Part shown: positions 15,491 through 24,175 of the stretch, one piece after another
Numbering within the stretch: position 1 is the stretch's first letter
How the letters are laid out: each line of letters opens with the position of its first letter
Source of the DNA: Saprospiraceae bacterium
GTDB taxonomy: Bacteria; Bacteroidota; Bacteroidia; Chitinophagales; Saprospiraceae
NCBI GenBank assembly: GCA_020628475.1
Contig: JAHDFB010000006.1
Coordinates: forward strand, 21,753-85,752
DNA: 64,000 nt
Reading direction: 5' to 3'
Program-made: the position numbers and the translations under genes
Notes under the pieces: generated by a model
What the model was told of the DNA's origin: nothing
What the model saw: only the letters and a program-made list of their open reading frames with translations
The model's database searches: none

Positions 15491-16477
15491 TCAGTTGGTC
15501 CCAAGAGCCTTGACTGCCGCTACTTCTACCTCCCAATTGGCGCAGCCAAGACAATGACTATCAAATCTTAGTTTGCTCCAAGATCCACTGGCATAATCGC
15601 TGATAAAGTTGAATGTAGTTATTGGTACCTGTCCGTCTCCATCACTATCTTCAAAGACTGCCCAACCAGCTATTTTCCTATATTTTTGACCCGTTAAACT
15701 ATATGTGCCTTCTGTCCATCCATTTTTATAAATGCCACAAATCAGAGGTGTTTTACCAAGTTCTTGGATAAAGGCAGATTTAATATCGGCAATGGTCTCT
15801 TCTTTATCGGAGCCCTTGTATTTATCTCCAGGAAGTGGAGGCGCATAGGCGAATGCCAATCGATTTTTGTCTTTTTGTTTCAAATTAAAGGTGAATTGAC
15901 CTGAGGCTAAAATGGCTGACTTATTGGTACCTGTCATATCCACATGATAGAGGTCCATTCGAATCGAATGACTACCTGGTTTCAAATCCAATAATGCCAG
16001 AGCGAAGGCACGTGAGGGGATATTGCAATTGCCATATTTCAATTCCTCATCGTTTTCTTCTGGTAATAACCAAACCTTCCAACTGGTCCATTGACTCCAA
16101 GATTCATCGGCGTCCATTTGTTCAGTATAGAAGGATTTGTCCTGTAGATGTCGATACATCCCAAAACTTTTTTTATGCTCTATTCGCTGATTATCAATAT
16201 ATAGGTCATACATTAACACGCCTGGTGCATATTCTTTGGTTTTGTTTTTAATCGATTGATCTAAGTAAACTCGACCATAGATGTTTTGATCGCTAGAAAA
16301 TTGGTTTTTGAATGAACTTGATCGTTCTTTTTTAAAGGCAAGATCGGATTTGGAGGTAGCGAATACGATTTGATTTACAAATTTTTCATGGGTATTGGAT
16401 GTAATGCCCTGATCCTGTGCGATCATCTCGATGGAATTTAAGAGGATAAAAAGAATGAGTACGATAATTTTATGCAT
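15491..16477 (-). CDS. Hypothetical secreted protein
   Basis: 328 residues with a signal peptide at 1-20. The body resembles a beta-rich domain shared with its downstream neighbour on theme only: both contain a phrase with VYL or VKLFL and Asn-rich entry (NQFSSDQNIYGRVYLDQS here, TTNENIYVKLFLVNLS there). Two cysteines close together (CLGCANW) near the C-terminus. No family recognised. The neighbouring 166-residue gene ends 8 bp upstream on the same strand. Confidence 0.6.
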   Translation of the reverse strand: MHKIIVLILFILLNSIEMIAQDQGITSNTHEKFVNQIVFATSKSDLAFKKERSSSFKNQFSSDQNIYGRVYLDQSIKNKTKEYAPGVLMYDLYIDNQRIEHKKSFGMYRHLQDKSFYTEQMDADESWSQWTSWKVWLLPEENDEELKYGNCNIPSRAFALALLDLKPGSHSIRMDLYHVDMTGTNKSAILASGQFTFNLKQKDKNRLAFAYAPPLPGDKYKGSDKEETIADIKSAFIQELGKTPLICGIYKNGWTEGTYSLTGQKYRKIAGWAVFEDSDGDGQVPITTFNFISDYASGSWSKLRFDSHCLGCANWEVEVAAVKALGTN

Positions 16478-16485
16478 GTCTGGGT

Positions 16486-16986
16486 TTATTTAAAAGTGAG
16501 TGTTCTTGCGGAAAGGATGTCTATCGTTTTACCTTCCTCCGTAACATGGATAAATTTTAAGATCATTGGTCCTTTTTTGAAGGAGGCTTGTGTACAACAG
16601 GCTTCAAATTCCTTTCGAAGATCTACTATTTCAGAATCCATTATTTTATTGCTTCTGAAGGCGAAACTGATACTTTCACGTTTTGATAAATCATCTTGAA
16701 AATGGGGATAAATCAGTTGTACCGTTTTAGTTGTGGGAAATTCAAGACGAAAACACCAATGTTCGTTTTCCTTTTTAGTGACTAGGGATTCGGATAGATT
16801 CACCAAAAAGAGCTTTACATAGATATTTTCATTTGTAGTAAAGCTTGTTCGAACGTCTTTTTTGTTTAATCCTGAGGAAAGGACGTGGATTTCGTCATCA
16901 CCTACGATAAATTGATCTGTTTGCGCTAAACTGGGATGCATGGCTAGTAGCAGCGATAGACAAAACGTGTATTGAATGAGGGGCAT
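16486..16986 (-). CDS. Hypothetical secreted protein
   Basis: 166 residues with a signal peptide at 1-22 (LSLLLAMHPSLAQ). The segment TSFTTNENIYVKLFLVNL recalls one in the 328-residue protein downstream, so the two may be distant paralogues. A Cys-Cys pair occurs in FEACCTQASF. It is the first of a two-gene operon. Function unknown. Confidence 0.6.
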   Translation of the reverse strand: MPLIQYTFCLSLLLAMHPSLAQTDQFIVGDDEIHVLSSGLNKKDVRTSFTTNENIYVKLFLVNLSESLVTKKENEHWCFRLEFPTTKTVQLIYPHFQDDLSKRESISFAFRSNKIMDSEIVDLRKEFEACCTQASFKKGPMILKFIHVTEEGKTIDILSARTLTFK

Positions 16987-17119
16987 GATTTCTTGATTTT
17001 CTGAAAGCTTGTAATTCGAGCTTAAAATTCAAGCCTTCTATTCTCTTAGAAAAACGCAATGAGTGATGGTGCAAAAACAATGAGTATGTGGGAGGGATGT
17101 AATTAAATATGGTAAAATA

Positions 17120-17155
17120 ATAAAGGGTTTAGCAAGTTATTGCTAAACCCTTTAT
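17120..17155 (-). terminator. Terminator downstream of tRNA-Leu
   Basis: Perfect 16-bp stem around a 4-base loop (arm TAAAGGGTTTAGCAA at 17121-17135), followed on the minus strand by a T-rich stretch. It lies just past the 3' end of the tRNA. The rest of the gap 16987-17363 shows nothing else. Confidence 0.8.
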
Positions 17156-17161
17156 GTTGAT

Positions 17162-17248
17162 TGGTGCCCGGAGAGGGAGTCGAACCCTCACGCCCATACG
17201 GACACATGGCCCTCAACCATGCCTGTCTACCAATTCCAGCACCCGGGC
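17162..17248 (-). tRNA. tRNA-Leu(GAG)
   Basis: 87-nt cloverleaf on the minus strand with encoded CCA. The 7-bp acceptor stem starts GCCCGGG, the D arm has TTGGTAGACA, the anticodon stem CATGG/CCATG encloses TTGAGGG (anticodon GAG, reads CUC and CUU), a long class II variable arm follows, and the T arm is GAGGGTTCGACTCCCTC. Confidence 0.97.
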
Positions 17249-17363
17249 GGGAAATTTAAATTGGATCGCAAATATAGTTTATTGGTAGAAAGCATATTCT
17301 AATTGTTGTCAAATAATTGGTGAATTCTTCGAAATAATTAATGCAATGGACTGCTAAACTCGT

Positions 17364-17807
17364 TTATATAGATTGTAGATAATCTAAAATTTCTTGTTGT
17401 TTGTACTTTTTGGCATAATCGATTGCCGTTCTTGATTTGTACATTGCTGAAGGATCTGCTCCTTTTTCTATTAGTGCTTGGACCATTTCTAAATGTCCAT
17501 ACTTAGTCGCATACATCAGGGCCGTTTTTCCACTACAAACTTTTTCTAAATCGGCATGATCGACTATATATTCGAATGATGCAGGTGCATCTAATTTAAT
17601 AGATATTGCTAAAAGATTGTACTGGGCATTGCCCAATTCATAACAATCATCGATGTTTTCTGCGGTAATAAAATCTTCTAAAAAAGCTATATTATTTTCT
17701 TTGACGGCCTGTGCAATCCGTTTTGGATCGTTTACCTTATGCAAAGGGATGGCGAGTACTGGAAGTATGGATAGTGTTAAAATGAGTATTAATGCACTTG
17801 ATTTCAT
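17364..17807 (-). CDS. Secreted ankyrin-repeat protein
   Basis: 147 residues from the preferred ATG at 17807 (an upstream in-frame ATG at 17825 would put charged residues before the signal peptide). Signal peptide MKSSALILILTLSILPVLA. Two to three ankyrin repeats in the C-terminal half (GKTALMYATKYGHLEMVQAL, then IEKGADPSAMYKSRTAIDYA). Two cysteines are in the mature part. Probably a periplasmic protein-binding adaptor; partner unknown. Confidence 0.8.
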   Translation of the reverse strand: MKSSALILILTLSILPVLAIPLHKVNDPKRIAQAVKENNIAFLEDFITAENIDDCYELGNAQYNLLAISIKLDAPASFEYIVDHADLEKVCSGKTALMYATKYGHLEMVQALIEKGADPSAMYKSRTAIDYAKKYKQQEILDYLQSI

Positions 17808-17973
17808 GTCTATTCGTTTATACAATAGTCGCCCTTCTTTTTCGTATAGAACGAAAAAAGGTGATGAAGGACGTCTTATTGATGATGAAGCTAGCTTTGA
17901 CCGTGATTAGTTCGTCAGGTCTGTTAGCTTTTGAGAAATTTGGATGATCTTTCGAGATTTATTTTGGAATTAG

Positions 17974-18741
17974 TTATTCACCAAAATGTGTATTTATGCT
18001 TGAATTGGATCTTGAATTTATATTGGATTTTTCTGGGTTACCAAATAGTCTAACATTACTATTTCCTGAAGTTTGAGCTTGAACTTCTTTTTCGCTATAA
18101 GCTTCTCCTCCCGAATTCGCAGAACTTCGCAGAGAAAGTTGCTGAGTAACAAATTCTTTCAGATAAAATCGTGCATTTCCATCACTAAATATTTCCGTAT
18201 TGTTGGAAGATCCCTTTAGATTGATATTGGAATTACCATGTATATCTATTTCTGTTTCTGTAGCTGCCAATAGCAAACGTGCACTGGCATTGCCATCACA
18301 TTCTATCTGAATTTGTTCAGTACGAATGGTATCAGCGCCATCCATGGAAACATTTCTTTCTAAGCGTATGTACTCCAATGCTTGATTGTTGTAGACGGTT
18401 ATTCTACTAGATCTTCTTAGATTATCTGACAAGTTTTGACGATTGTTGGATATACTTAGTTGATTATTTTTTATTTCCACGTTGATTTTATCCATGACAC
18501 TTTCGTCGGTTTGGATTTCTACTTTAGGACTTCCTTCTCGGTATACAACTGGAAGATCTGTCGTAAGATTTAATCTAGAAAATGCTTCGATATTTTCAAT
18601 TTTTGTTTGAACATCTCCAGTCAGTTCTGCTATTTCGTCGGTTCCGATAAACATGTTGGACCGTACATAGGTGAAAAATATTATACCAAGTATGCTAATA
18701 AAAGCTAGTAATCCTATTTCTATTTTTTTATTTGTTTTCAT
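17974..18741 (-). CDS. DUF2807 (GIN-domain) envelope protein
   Basis: 255 residues from ATG 18741, which overlaps the GntR gene by 14 bp; an in-frame ATG at 18768 is also possible but lies deeper in that gene. One N-terminal membrane helix (LLAFISILGIIFFTYV), then a beta-helix-like region rich in Asn/Ser (GNASARLLLAATETEI, HGNSNINLKGSSNN) typical of the DUF2807 putative auto-transporter adhesin head domain. Last gene of the GntR/ABC operon. Probably cell-surface or periplasmic. Confidence 0.8.
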   Translation of the reverse strand: MKTNKKIEIGLLAFISILGIIFFTYVRSNMFIGTDEIAELTGDVQTKIENIEAFSRLNLTTDLPVVYREGSPKVEIQTDESVMDKINVEIKNNQLSISNNRQNLSDNLRRSSRITVYNNQALEYIRLERNVSMDGADTIRTEQIQIECDGNASARLLLAATETEIDIHGNSNINLKGSSNNTEIFSDGNARFYLKEFVTQQLSLRSSANSGGEAYSEKEVQAQTSGNSNVRLFGNPEKSNINSRSNSSINTHFGE

Positions 18742-19108
18742 CGCTTGTATTTTTTTTCCAATTAGCAAATGATTGTTGAATTTCTTCCCAGGATATTTCT
18801 AGTTGGTGTATCATTTTAAAAAACTCTGGTAAGAACTCTTGATTGAATTTAGATTTTTTCATTTCGATTGTTTTTTTGTGAGCATCGTCGGATATGAAAA
18901 ATCCGATCCCTCTTTTATTGAATATGATTCCTTCATCTTGCAGTAGGGAATAGGTCCGCATGACGGTATTCGGGTTTACTTGAATTTTGCCTGCGGTCTC
19001 CCTGACGGAAGGTATTCGATCGCCTGATTTCCATACTCTATTGAGAATATTTTCTTGAATAGAGGAGGCGATTTGCTCATATATTGATTCTGATTTTTTA
19101 AATTCCAT
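18728..19108 (-). CDS. GntR-family regulator, YtrA subfamily
   Basis: 126 residues. The start at 19108 (MEFKKSESIYEQIASSIQ) shares one base with the stop of the permease gene; an upstream in-frame ATG would run far into it. Winged helix: GDRIPSVRETAGKIQVNPNTVMRTYSLLQDEG. The short C-terminal helix is the YtrA dimerisation type with no effector domain. YtrA regulators repress their own ABC operon. Candidate operators lie at 20715-20740 and 20758-20784. Confidence 0.92.
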   Translation of the reverse strand: MEFKKSESIYEQIASSIQENILNRVWKSGDRIPSVRETAGKIQVNPNTVMRTYSLLQDEGIIFNKRGIGFFISDDAHKKTIEMKKSKFNQEFLPEFFKMIHQLEISWEEIQQSFANWKKNTSDENK

Positions 19109-19869
19109 TATGCTTCTTTTTCTTTTAGAGTGAAATAACTGAGTGTCCAGAATATGATCGGGACGAAATAGAAGAGTTTTTTCGCAAAGGACAGGACCCA
19201 ATGATTTTCAACATTATCAGCTGTACGGACCTGTTGATTTGGTGGATGGCCATAGCCTAGGATTTCTGCACGAAGCGGTTCAAACATGATGAAAGCATAA
19301 ATGAACATGATGGCTGCGAACATTCCAGCAAAAGCTAATCCCCAAACAATGATCTTTGGAAAGGATGCTGTATTATATTTGATAGAACCATAGGCAAAGA
19401 ATGCTGTAATGATGGCTCCGACTGTATATAATATATACTGTTTTTCGTCTGGTTGATTATTGAGGGTGATAAACTCTCCGAACATATTGTTAATACCGCT
19501 GGCATAGCCATAAATCAGGTAGTATAGAACGATCATGAGTATGGGGAAAATGATGGCAACATTTATGATTTTACTAGAAATCTTTTCAAGGCTTGAAGCA
19601 GGTAAACTCAGGTATTCGATTCTTCCATATCGCTTGTTAATCTCTTCAAAGCTGATGGATCCTACGATGGAGCAACTTATAAAGAACATGATTAGCCAGG
19701 TGTTGAAGATGTCATATTGATCTCCTTGATTTGGTCCAATTCCTGCAATCACCAAGTTGATCGTCGTAATGACAAAAAAGATCAAGGCGATTATGGCAAT
19801 GGTTTTTAGTATGATTTCCAGAAAATCCTTTCGGATCAGATGTGTAAGTCGTTGTATATTGAATTCCAT
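19108..19869 (-). CDS. ABC transporter permease
   Basis: 253 residues with six hydrophobic segments. The loop after TM2 contains FEEINKRYGRIEYLSLPASSLEK, typical of ABC-2-type permeases adjoining YtrA regulators. Six bases separate it from the ATPase gene upstream. Substrate unknown; related systems in Firmicutes respond to antibiotics or envelope stress. Confidence 0.85.
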   Translation of the reverse strand: MEFNIQRLTHLIRKDFLEIILKTIAIIALIFFVITTINLVIAGIGPNQGDQYDIFNTWLIMFFISCSIVGSISFEEINKRYGRIEYLSLPASSLEKISSKIINVAIIFPILMIVLYYLIYGYASGINNMFGEFITLNNQPDEKQYILYTVGAIITAFFAYGSIKYNTASFPKIIVWGLAFAGMFAAIMFIYAFIMFEPLRAEILGYGHPPNQQVRTADNVENHWVLSFAKKLFYFVPIIFWTLSYFTLKEKEA

Positions 19870-19875
19870 TGTATT

Positions 19876-20703
19876 TTAATTTTGAGTGAGAATTGATGGA
19901 TTGGTGACGATCGCATTGAATAATACTTCGATATCGATTTCTCCAGGTGATGACTGATCGGTCTTCGTTAAAATCATATTTCCACCTGCGACCAATTCAC
20001 TATAAAGTGCATGTTCCGGAACCTGATTTCCAGGACTGAATCGACAATCGAATTTTTCGGATAAGCTATATAGATCCTCATTGAGGATTATTTTTCCATT
20101 CTTGATTAGAATGATGGTATCCAGAAGTTGGCCTAGATCTCTGATTTGATGCGTCGAAATGATGATACTTTGATCTTCGCCAAGACTTTCTGAAACAACC
20201 GATCGGAAAACGGATTTTGAAGGTATATCCATCCCATTGGTCGGCTCATCCATAATCAATAATTTCACTTGTGTTGCAAGAGCAAAGGCTACATGAAATT
20301 TTTTCTTTTGACCGAATGAAAGGTCTTTGATTTTCTTGTCTTGTGGTACTTCAAATCTTTCCATCACGTTATCAAAAATATTTTGATCAAATTTTGGATA
20401 GAAAGGAGCGTAGATGTTGAGGTATCTTTTGATAGAATACTTCGGTAATTCATAATCTTCTTGCAAGAAATATATTTCTTGTAGAGACTCTACTTTTCTT
20501 AAGGTAATATCTTGACCATGGAAGGATATATTGCCTTGTTTTGAAAAATATGCTCCTGCTATTAGACGAAGTAGGGTGGATTTACCTGCTCCGTTTTTAC
20601 CTAACAATCCACAGATTTTACCTCCATCTATTTTGAATTGTAAACCATTAAATAGATTGGTTTTGCGATTGTATGCATAATGCACGTTTTGAACGGATAA
20701 CAT
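19876..20703 (-). CDS. ABC transporter ATP-binding protein
   Basis: 275 residues. Walker A GLLGKNGAGKSTLLRL (residues 33-48), signature LSFGQKKKFHV, Walker B LLIMDEPTNGMD, H-loop IISTHQ. First gene of the ABC/GntR/DUF2807 operon. It works with the permease gene next to it in the inner membrane. Confidence 0.95.
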   Translation of the reverse strand: MLSVQNVHYAYNRKTNLFNGLQFKIDGGKICGLLGKNGAGKSTLLRLIAGAYFSKQGNISFHGQDITLRKVESLQEIYFLQEDYELPKYSIKRYLNIYAPFYPKFDQNIFDNVMERFEVPQDKKIKDLSFGQKKKFHVAFALATQVKLLIMDEPTNGMDIPSKSVFRSVVSESLGEDQSIIISTHQIRDLGQLLDTIILIKNGKIILNEDLYSLSEKFDCRFSPGNQVPEHALYSELVAGGNMILTKTDQSSPGEIDIEVLFNAIVTNPSILTQN

Positions 20704-20714
20704 AATTACAAATT

Positions 20715-20740
20715 TAGTGTATTAGTATAATAGTACACTA
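20715..20740 (-). promoter_or_regulatory. Candidate GntR (YtrA-type) operator, proximal
   Basis: TAGTGTA (20715-20721) and TACACTA (20734-20740) are exact inverted arms 12-37 bp before the ABC ATPase start. The same core is repeated 43 bp away. Confidence 0.6.
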
Positions 20741-20757
20741 CAAATATATGATCATAT

Positions 20758-20784
20758 TAGTGTATTGTGCAAGTAATACACCTA
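20758..20784 (-). promoter_or_regulatory. Candidate GntR (YtrA-type) operator, distal
   Basis: TAGTGTATT (20758-20766) and AATACACCTA (20775-20784) form an inverted repeat around 8 bases, sharing the TAGTGTA core with the proximal site. Centre-to-centre distance about 43 bp, close to four helical turns. Confidence 0.6.
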
Positions 20785-20854
20785 ATTTTTAATGTTTTTT
20801 TTGAAAACTCAGTGGAAATGGGATGTTTGGTGGCAAAATTATTTTTGAAAGTAC

Positions 20855-21028
20855 CGCGTCAGTGATAGTAGGTGAGTCAGCCTGATAAGGCTGAACTTCC
20901 TGACATAGCATGAAAACTTCCTATTGAAACTGAGCATTTGTGAGTTCATTTCACTTGCCCTTTTGGTTGAACTATGGTTGTAGTGCTATGGAAGGATGAA
21001 ACACCGCATAGCACGCCCGGACGCCCAA
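20855..21028 (-). repeat. GC-rich palindromic repeat element B
   Basis: On the minus strand it starts TTGGGCGTCCGGGCGTG (21012-21028), identical for 17 bases to the head of element C at 43460. A hairpin follows: GTGCTATG (20983-20990) pairs with CATAGCAC (21007-21014). Both B and C have TTTCATCC after the head and CACTGACGC at the tail. It fills most of the gap 20785-21064. Confidence 0.6.
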
Positions 21029-21064
21029 CTTTTTATTATCACTATCTGAATATAAGGGAGATTC

Positions 21065-21574
21065 CTAATTGTTCTGTAACTGTTTTTGTAGATGTTTTAT
21101 GGTAGATGGAGCGACCCCAAAGGTTTTTGATACACAGATATCGGGGCATTGGATTTTTAATCCGATTTTGAGTATGGCTAAATGATGAATCGTATGCTCG
21201 ATGTTATAATGTAATTCTCTTGCTACATTGGTTTTGATGTATTGTTCTGAATCGGAGTTTGTATATAGGTGGATTTCCTGATCTAAGTTGATATGATCGA
21301 GTTCCTTTTGTATGTCATTGATAACCTGAAGGGCTGTATTCGTGCAGCTTTCTATCGTCAGATCACGTTTTCTGCTACAATAATTGATCTGTTGCTGCGG
21401 TACTTGTTGAATCAGGCATTGAAAGAACTCAATGAAATGTCGAGTATGCTGACCGATGGTGGAATTGGATAATTGTGGTATTGCTTTTATATAATCTTGC
21501 TGGTTGATCTGGTGTAAAAATTGTTTAGCATCCTCCAGGACTCCCTGCGCCTCATTTATTAGATTCATATGCAT
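21065..21574 (-). CDS. DinB-like protein
   Basis: 169 residues, four-helix bundle of the DinB/YfiT type. Helix 1 ends QLSNSTIGQHTRHFIEFF with a first histidine, and the last helix has NVARELHYNIEHTIHHLAIL with a His/Glu cluster for a metal. Such proteins are thiol-dependent or metal-dependent transferases in some lineages; the reaction here is unknown. It is divergent from the NRDE gene, a pairing often seen in Bacteroidota (from memory). Confidence 0.82.
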   Translation of the reverse strand: MHMNLINEAQGVLEDAKQFLHQINQQDYIKAIPQLSNSTIGQHTRHFIEFFQCLIQQVPQQQINYCSRKRDLTIESCTNTALQVINDIQKELDHINLDQEIHLYTNSDSEQYIKTNVARELHYNIEHTIHHLAILKIGLKIQCPDICVSKTFGVAPSTIKHLQKQLQNN

Positions 21575-21817
21575 TTAGAATTAAAGGTCAAAGTTATGTT
21601 TTATATGCATGTGGCAATAAACTATAATCGTCGTAGCCATTGCAATTTATCCATTAAATCTTTAGTTAGCTTGTCATACTTTTGACCCGAGTCAATGAAA
21701 TGACATCGTTTTTATAATCTACCAGCTTATATGACCGATGCGTTGCCCTAAAATAATATAAATTCGTTATTTTTCGATGTAACGCGCATATGTATGTGCT
21801 GACTAAAAGGTTTTTTT

Positions 21818-22564
21818 ATGTGTACGGTAAGTTATGTATCCAGCCGTGATGGATCATTTGTTTTTACTTCTAACCGAGATGAATCTCCTAATCGTAATGC
21901 GACCGAATTGGTAGATCTTCATCAGGGTGGGAAGCGCATATTATTCCCTCGTGATACTGGAGCTAAAGGTACATGGATTGCATTGTCGGATTCGAATCAA
22001 TTTGTTTGTATTTTGAATGGCGCTTTTAAAAAGCATCAAAGAAAGCTTCCATATCGAACGAGTAGGGGGTTGATGGCTTTGGAATTTTTTGAATATAGAG
22101 ACCTTACTCATTTTTTGGAAGACTATACTTTTCAAGGTATGGAACCGTTTACAATGATCATTTATGATCGAGGACGATTGGTTGAATTGCGATGGGATGC
22201 TGAAAAGAAACATGTTAAGGAGTTAGATCTGTCTGGACATCATATTTGGTCTTCTTGCACACTGTATCCTGATGAATGGGTGGCACGGCGAGAAGATTGG
22301 TTTGAATCATGGTTTCAAGCAAATACCGAGTTCGGTACGGATGAAGTACTGGATTTTCATAAGAATGCAGGCGTTGGAGATTCGTCTTATGATGTCATCA
22401 TGAATCGCTCTGATGTGGTACGTACGATTAGTATTAGTTCGATTCGATATGATAAGACTGGGATGCATTTTCGGTATGAAAATCTGCTGAACAGTACCGT
22501 TGAAAATCGTTTTGTAGCGCTTCCTAAGACATCAACGAATGCCGACTTCATACTGTCTGATTAG
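21818..22564 (+). CDS. NRDE (TANGO2-like) family protein
   Basis: 248 residues. It begins MCTVSYVSSRDGSFVFTSN and contains the NRDE motif as SNRDES at residues 18-23, then GAKGTWIALSD. The N-terminal Cys2 gives an Ntn-hydrolase look after Met removal. The family is related to human TANGO2, implicated in haem or lipid handling, but the bacterial role is unknown. It has its own promoter region in the 243-bp gap shared with the DinB-like gene. Confidence 0.85.
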   Translation: MCTVSYVSSRDGSFVFTSNRDESPNRNATELVDLHQGGKRILFPRDTGAKGTWIALSDSNQFVCILNGAFKKHQRKLPYRTSRGLMALEFFEYRDLTHFLEDYTFQGMEPFTMIIYDRGRLVELRWDAEKKHVKELDLSGHHIWSSCTLYPDEWVARREDWFESWFQANTEFGTDEVLDFHKNAGVGDSSYDVIMNRSDVVRTISISSIRYDKTGMHFRYENLLNSTVENRFVALPKTSTNADFILSD

Positions 22565-22692
22565 TTTGGTCTTTTGATTTTCGCTCATTTTTGAGTTCCA
22601 ATGCGCCTTTTGGGTTGATTAATCCGTTTTATATCGGCGATTGTTTTTGCGAAGTCCAGATTATGATCTAATAATATTATAGTATATTTTAC

Positions 22693-22700
22693 TATGTTTG
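22693..22700 (+). promoter_or_regulatory. Bacteroidota -7 box before xerD
   Basis: TATGTTTG matches TAnnTTTG and lies 24 bp before the xerD ATG. No clear -33 TTTG at the right distance. Confidence 0.35.
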
Positions 22701-22724
22701 TCCTTGTATATCAATCCATAAGTT

Positions 22725-23636
22725 ATGCTGGACGCTTGGAGAATTCAAATTGATGCTTTTAAGTTCTATTTGCAACTAGAACGTTCTTTATCAGAAAACA
22801 GTGTTCAAGCATATTTACAAGATGTTTCGAAATTAGCGACGTTGCCTTCGGTTATTTCGGACAACATTGGCCCAACACAAATTCAGAAGGATCATATTGA
22901 TGCTTTACTATTATTTATTCATGATATTGGCATGGGTGAAAAGTCCCAAGCACGTATTATTTCGGGGCTACGTGCTTTCTTCCGGTTTTTACTCTTAGAA
23001 AATCAGATTGAATTGAATCCAATGGATTTGATAGAGGGGCCTAAACTGTCCAAGAAGATTCCATCGGTGTTGGATCATGCAGAAATACAGGCCATGTTTC
23101 AGGCTATTGATATGAGTGAAAAGAACGGTCATCGAAATCGAGCTATTTTAGAAACCTTGTATGCCTGTGGTTTGCGTGTCTCAGAACTTGTAAATCTCAA
23201 GCTTTCCAATTATTATCGGGACATTGAATTTGTCAAAGTCATTGGTAAAGGAGATAAAGAACGGATCGTACCTATCGGAGGTGAAGCGATGAAGTTTATT
23301 GATTTATACGTCAATAAGGTTCGAAAATTGAATAGAATTGCACCGGGTTATGAAGATTTTATTTTTTTAAATCGGTCTGGAAAATCGTTGAGTCGGGTCA
23401 TGATTTTTACTATGATCAAGAAGATAGCAGAGGCTGCCGGGATCGAAAAGAACGTGAGTCCGCATACATTTCGACATTCTTTTGCGACTCATTTGGTGGA
23501 AGGAGGAGCTAATTTGAGAGCTGTTCAAGATATGCTAGGACATGAGTCCATTACGACTACTGAAATTTACGCTCATATGGATTCTCAGTATTTGAGAGAT
23601 ACTATTTTAAGCTATCATCCAAGGAGTACGAAGTGA
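22725..23636 (+). CDS. xerD: Tyrosine recombinase XerD-type
   Basis: 303 residues, normal for XerC/XerD. N-terminal SAM-like core-binding domain at 1-95 (FKFYLQLERSLSENSVQAYL). Catalytic residues visible: Arg in ACGLRVSELVNL, Lys in GKGDKERIVPIG, His-x-x-Arg in SPHTFRHSFATHLVEGGA, His in MLGHESITTTEIYAHM and the nucleophile Tyr in the same stretch. It probably resolves chromosome dimers at dif. XerC versus XerD is a judgement from sequence flavour. Confidence 0.9.
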   Translation: MLDAWRIQIDAFKFYLQLERSLSENSVQAYLQDVSKLATLPSVISDNIGPTQIQKDHIDALLLFIHDIGMGEKSQARIISGLRAFFRFLLLENQIELNPMDLIEGPKLSKKIPSVLDHAEIQAMFQAIDMSEKNGHRNRAILETLYACGLRVSELVNLKLSNYYRDIEFVKVIGKGDKERIVPIGGEAMKFIDLYVNKVRKLNRIAPGYEDFIFLNRSGKSLSRVMIFTMIKKIAEAAGIEKNVSPHTFRHSFATHLVEGGANLRAVQDMLGHESITTTEIYAHMDSQYLRDTILSYHPRSTK

Positions 23637-23671
23637 GCTTTGACGTACCATCTTACATGAATATTTTGTTC

Positions 23672-24175
23672 TTATTTCAATAGGAAGTATAACAAAGGGT
23701 GATCAATCGATTCGATTTTTCGTTTGTCGATGAATGTAAATCCGAGTTTTTGAATGAGGGATTGAGAGGCTACATTATTTACATCCGTTATGGCTTGAAT
23801 TGGAGAAAGTTTTAATTCTTCTTGAGCGTATTGTAGCAGTTTTTTAGAAGCTTCGTAGGTGTAACCATTGCGATAGTATTCTGGTAGTAAGGCAAAGCCA
23901 ATATCAACGCCTTCTAAATTAGGACGTCGATACAGTCCTACCGTTCCTAATTTTTCTTGTGATTGACGATGACAAATCACAAAATTACCGTATCCTACTT
24001 CCTTGTATTGGCTGATCATTTTTTCTTCTATATATTGGATGGCATCCTGTATAGTGTGTATGTTTCTATCGCCGATGAATTTCTTCCAGTCCTCGGTGTT
24101 CATGAGTTTAAACACAAACGCCCCATCATTTATCGTGATAGGGCGCAGTATTAATCTTTCTGTCAGTAATTTCAT
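23672..24175 (-). CDS. GNAT-family N-acetyltransferase
   Basis: 167 residues of the RimJ/RimL type: MKLLTERLILRPITINDGA at the start, LLPEYYRNGYTYEASKKLL in the acetyl-CoA loop and VNNVASQSLIQKLGF near the end. Cytoplasmic. Its ATG overlaps the stop of the protease gene by one base, so the two are translationally coupled. Substrate unknown. Confidence 0.9.
   Translation of the reverse strand: MKLLTERLILRPITINDGAFVFKLMNTEDWKKFIGDRNIHTIQDAIQYIEEKMISQYKEVGYGNFVICHRQSQEKLGTVGLYRRPNLEGVDIGFALLPEYYRNGYTYEASKKLLQYAQEELKLSPIQAITDVNNVASQSLIQKLGFTFIDKRKIESIDHPLLYFLLK

Noticed and set aside
17162..17248. Attachment site at tRNA-Leu
   Set aside because: No integrase, no direct repeat of the tRNA 3' end and no mobile cargo next to it; the Xer-type recombinase at 22.7 kb has the housekeeping form.
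21588..21598. TCAAAGTTATG, the half-site of the hut palindrome, upstream of the DinB-like gene
   Set aside because: It is a single half-site with no inverted partner, and such an 11-mer is not improbable by chance in AT-rich DNA.
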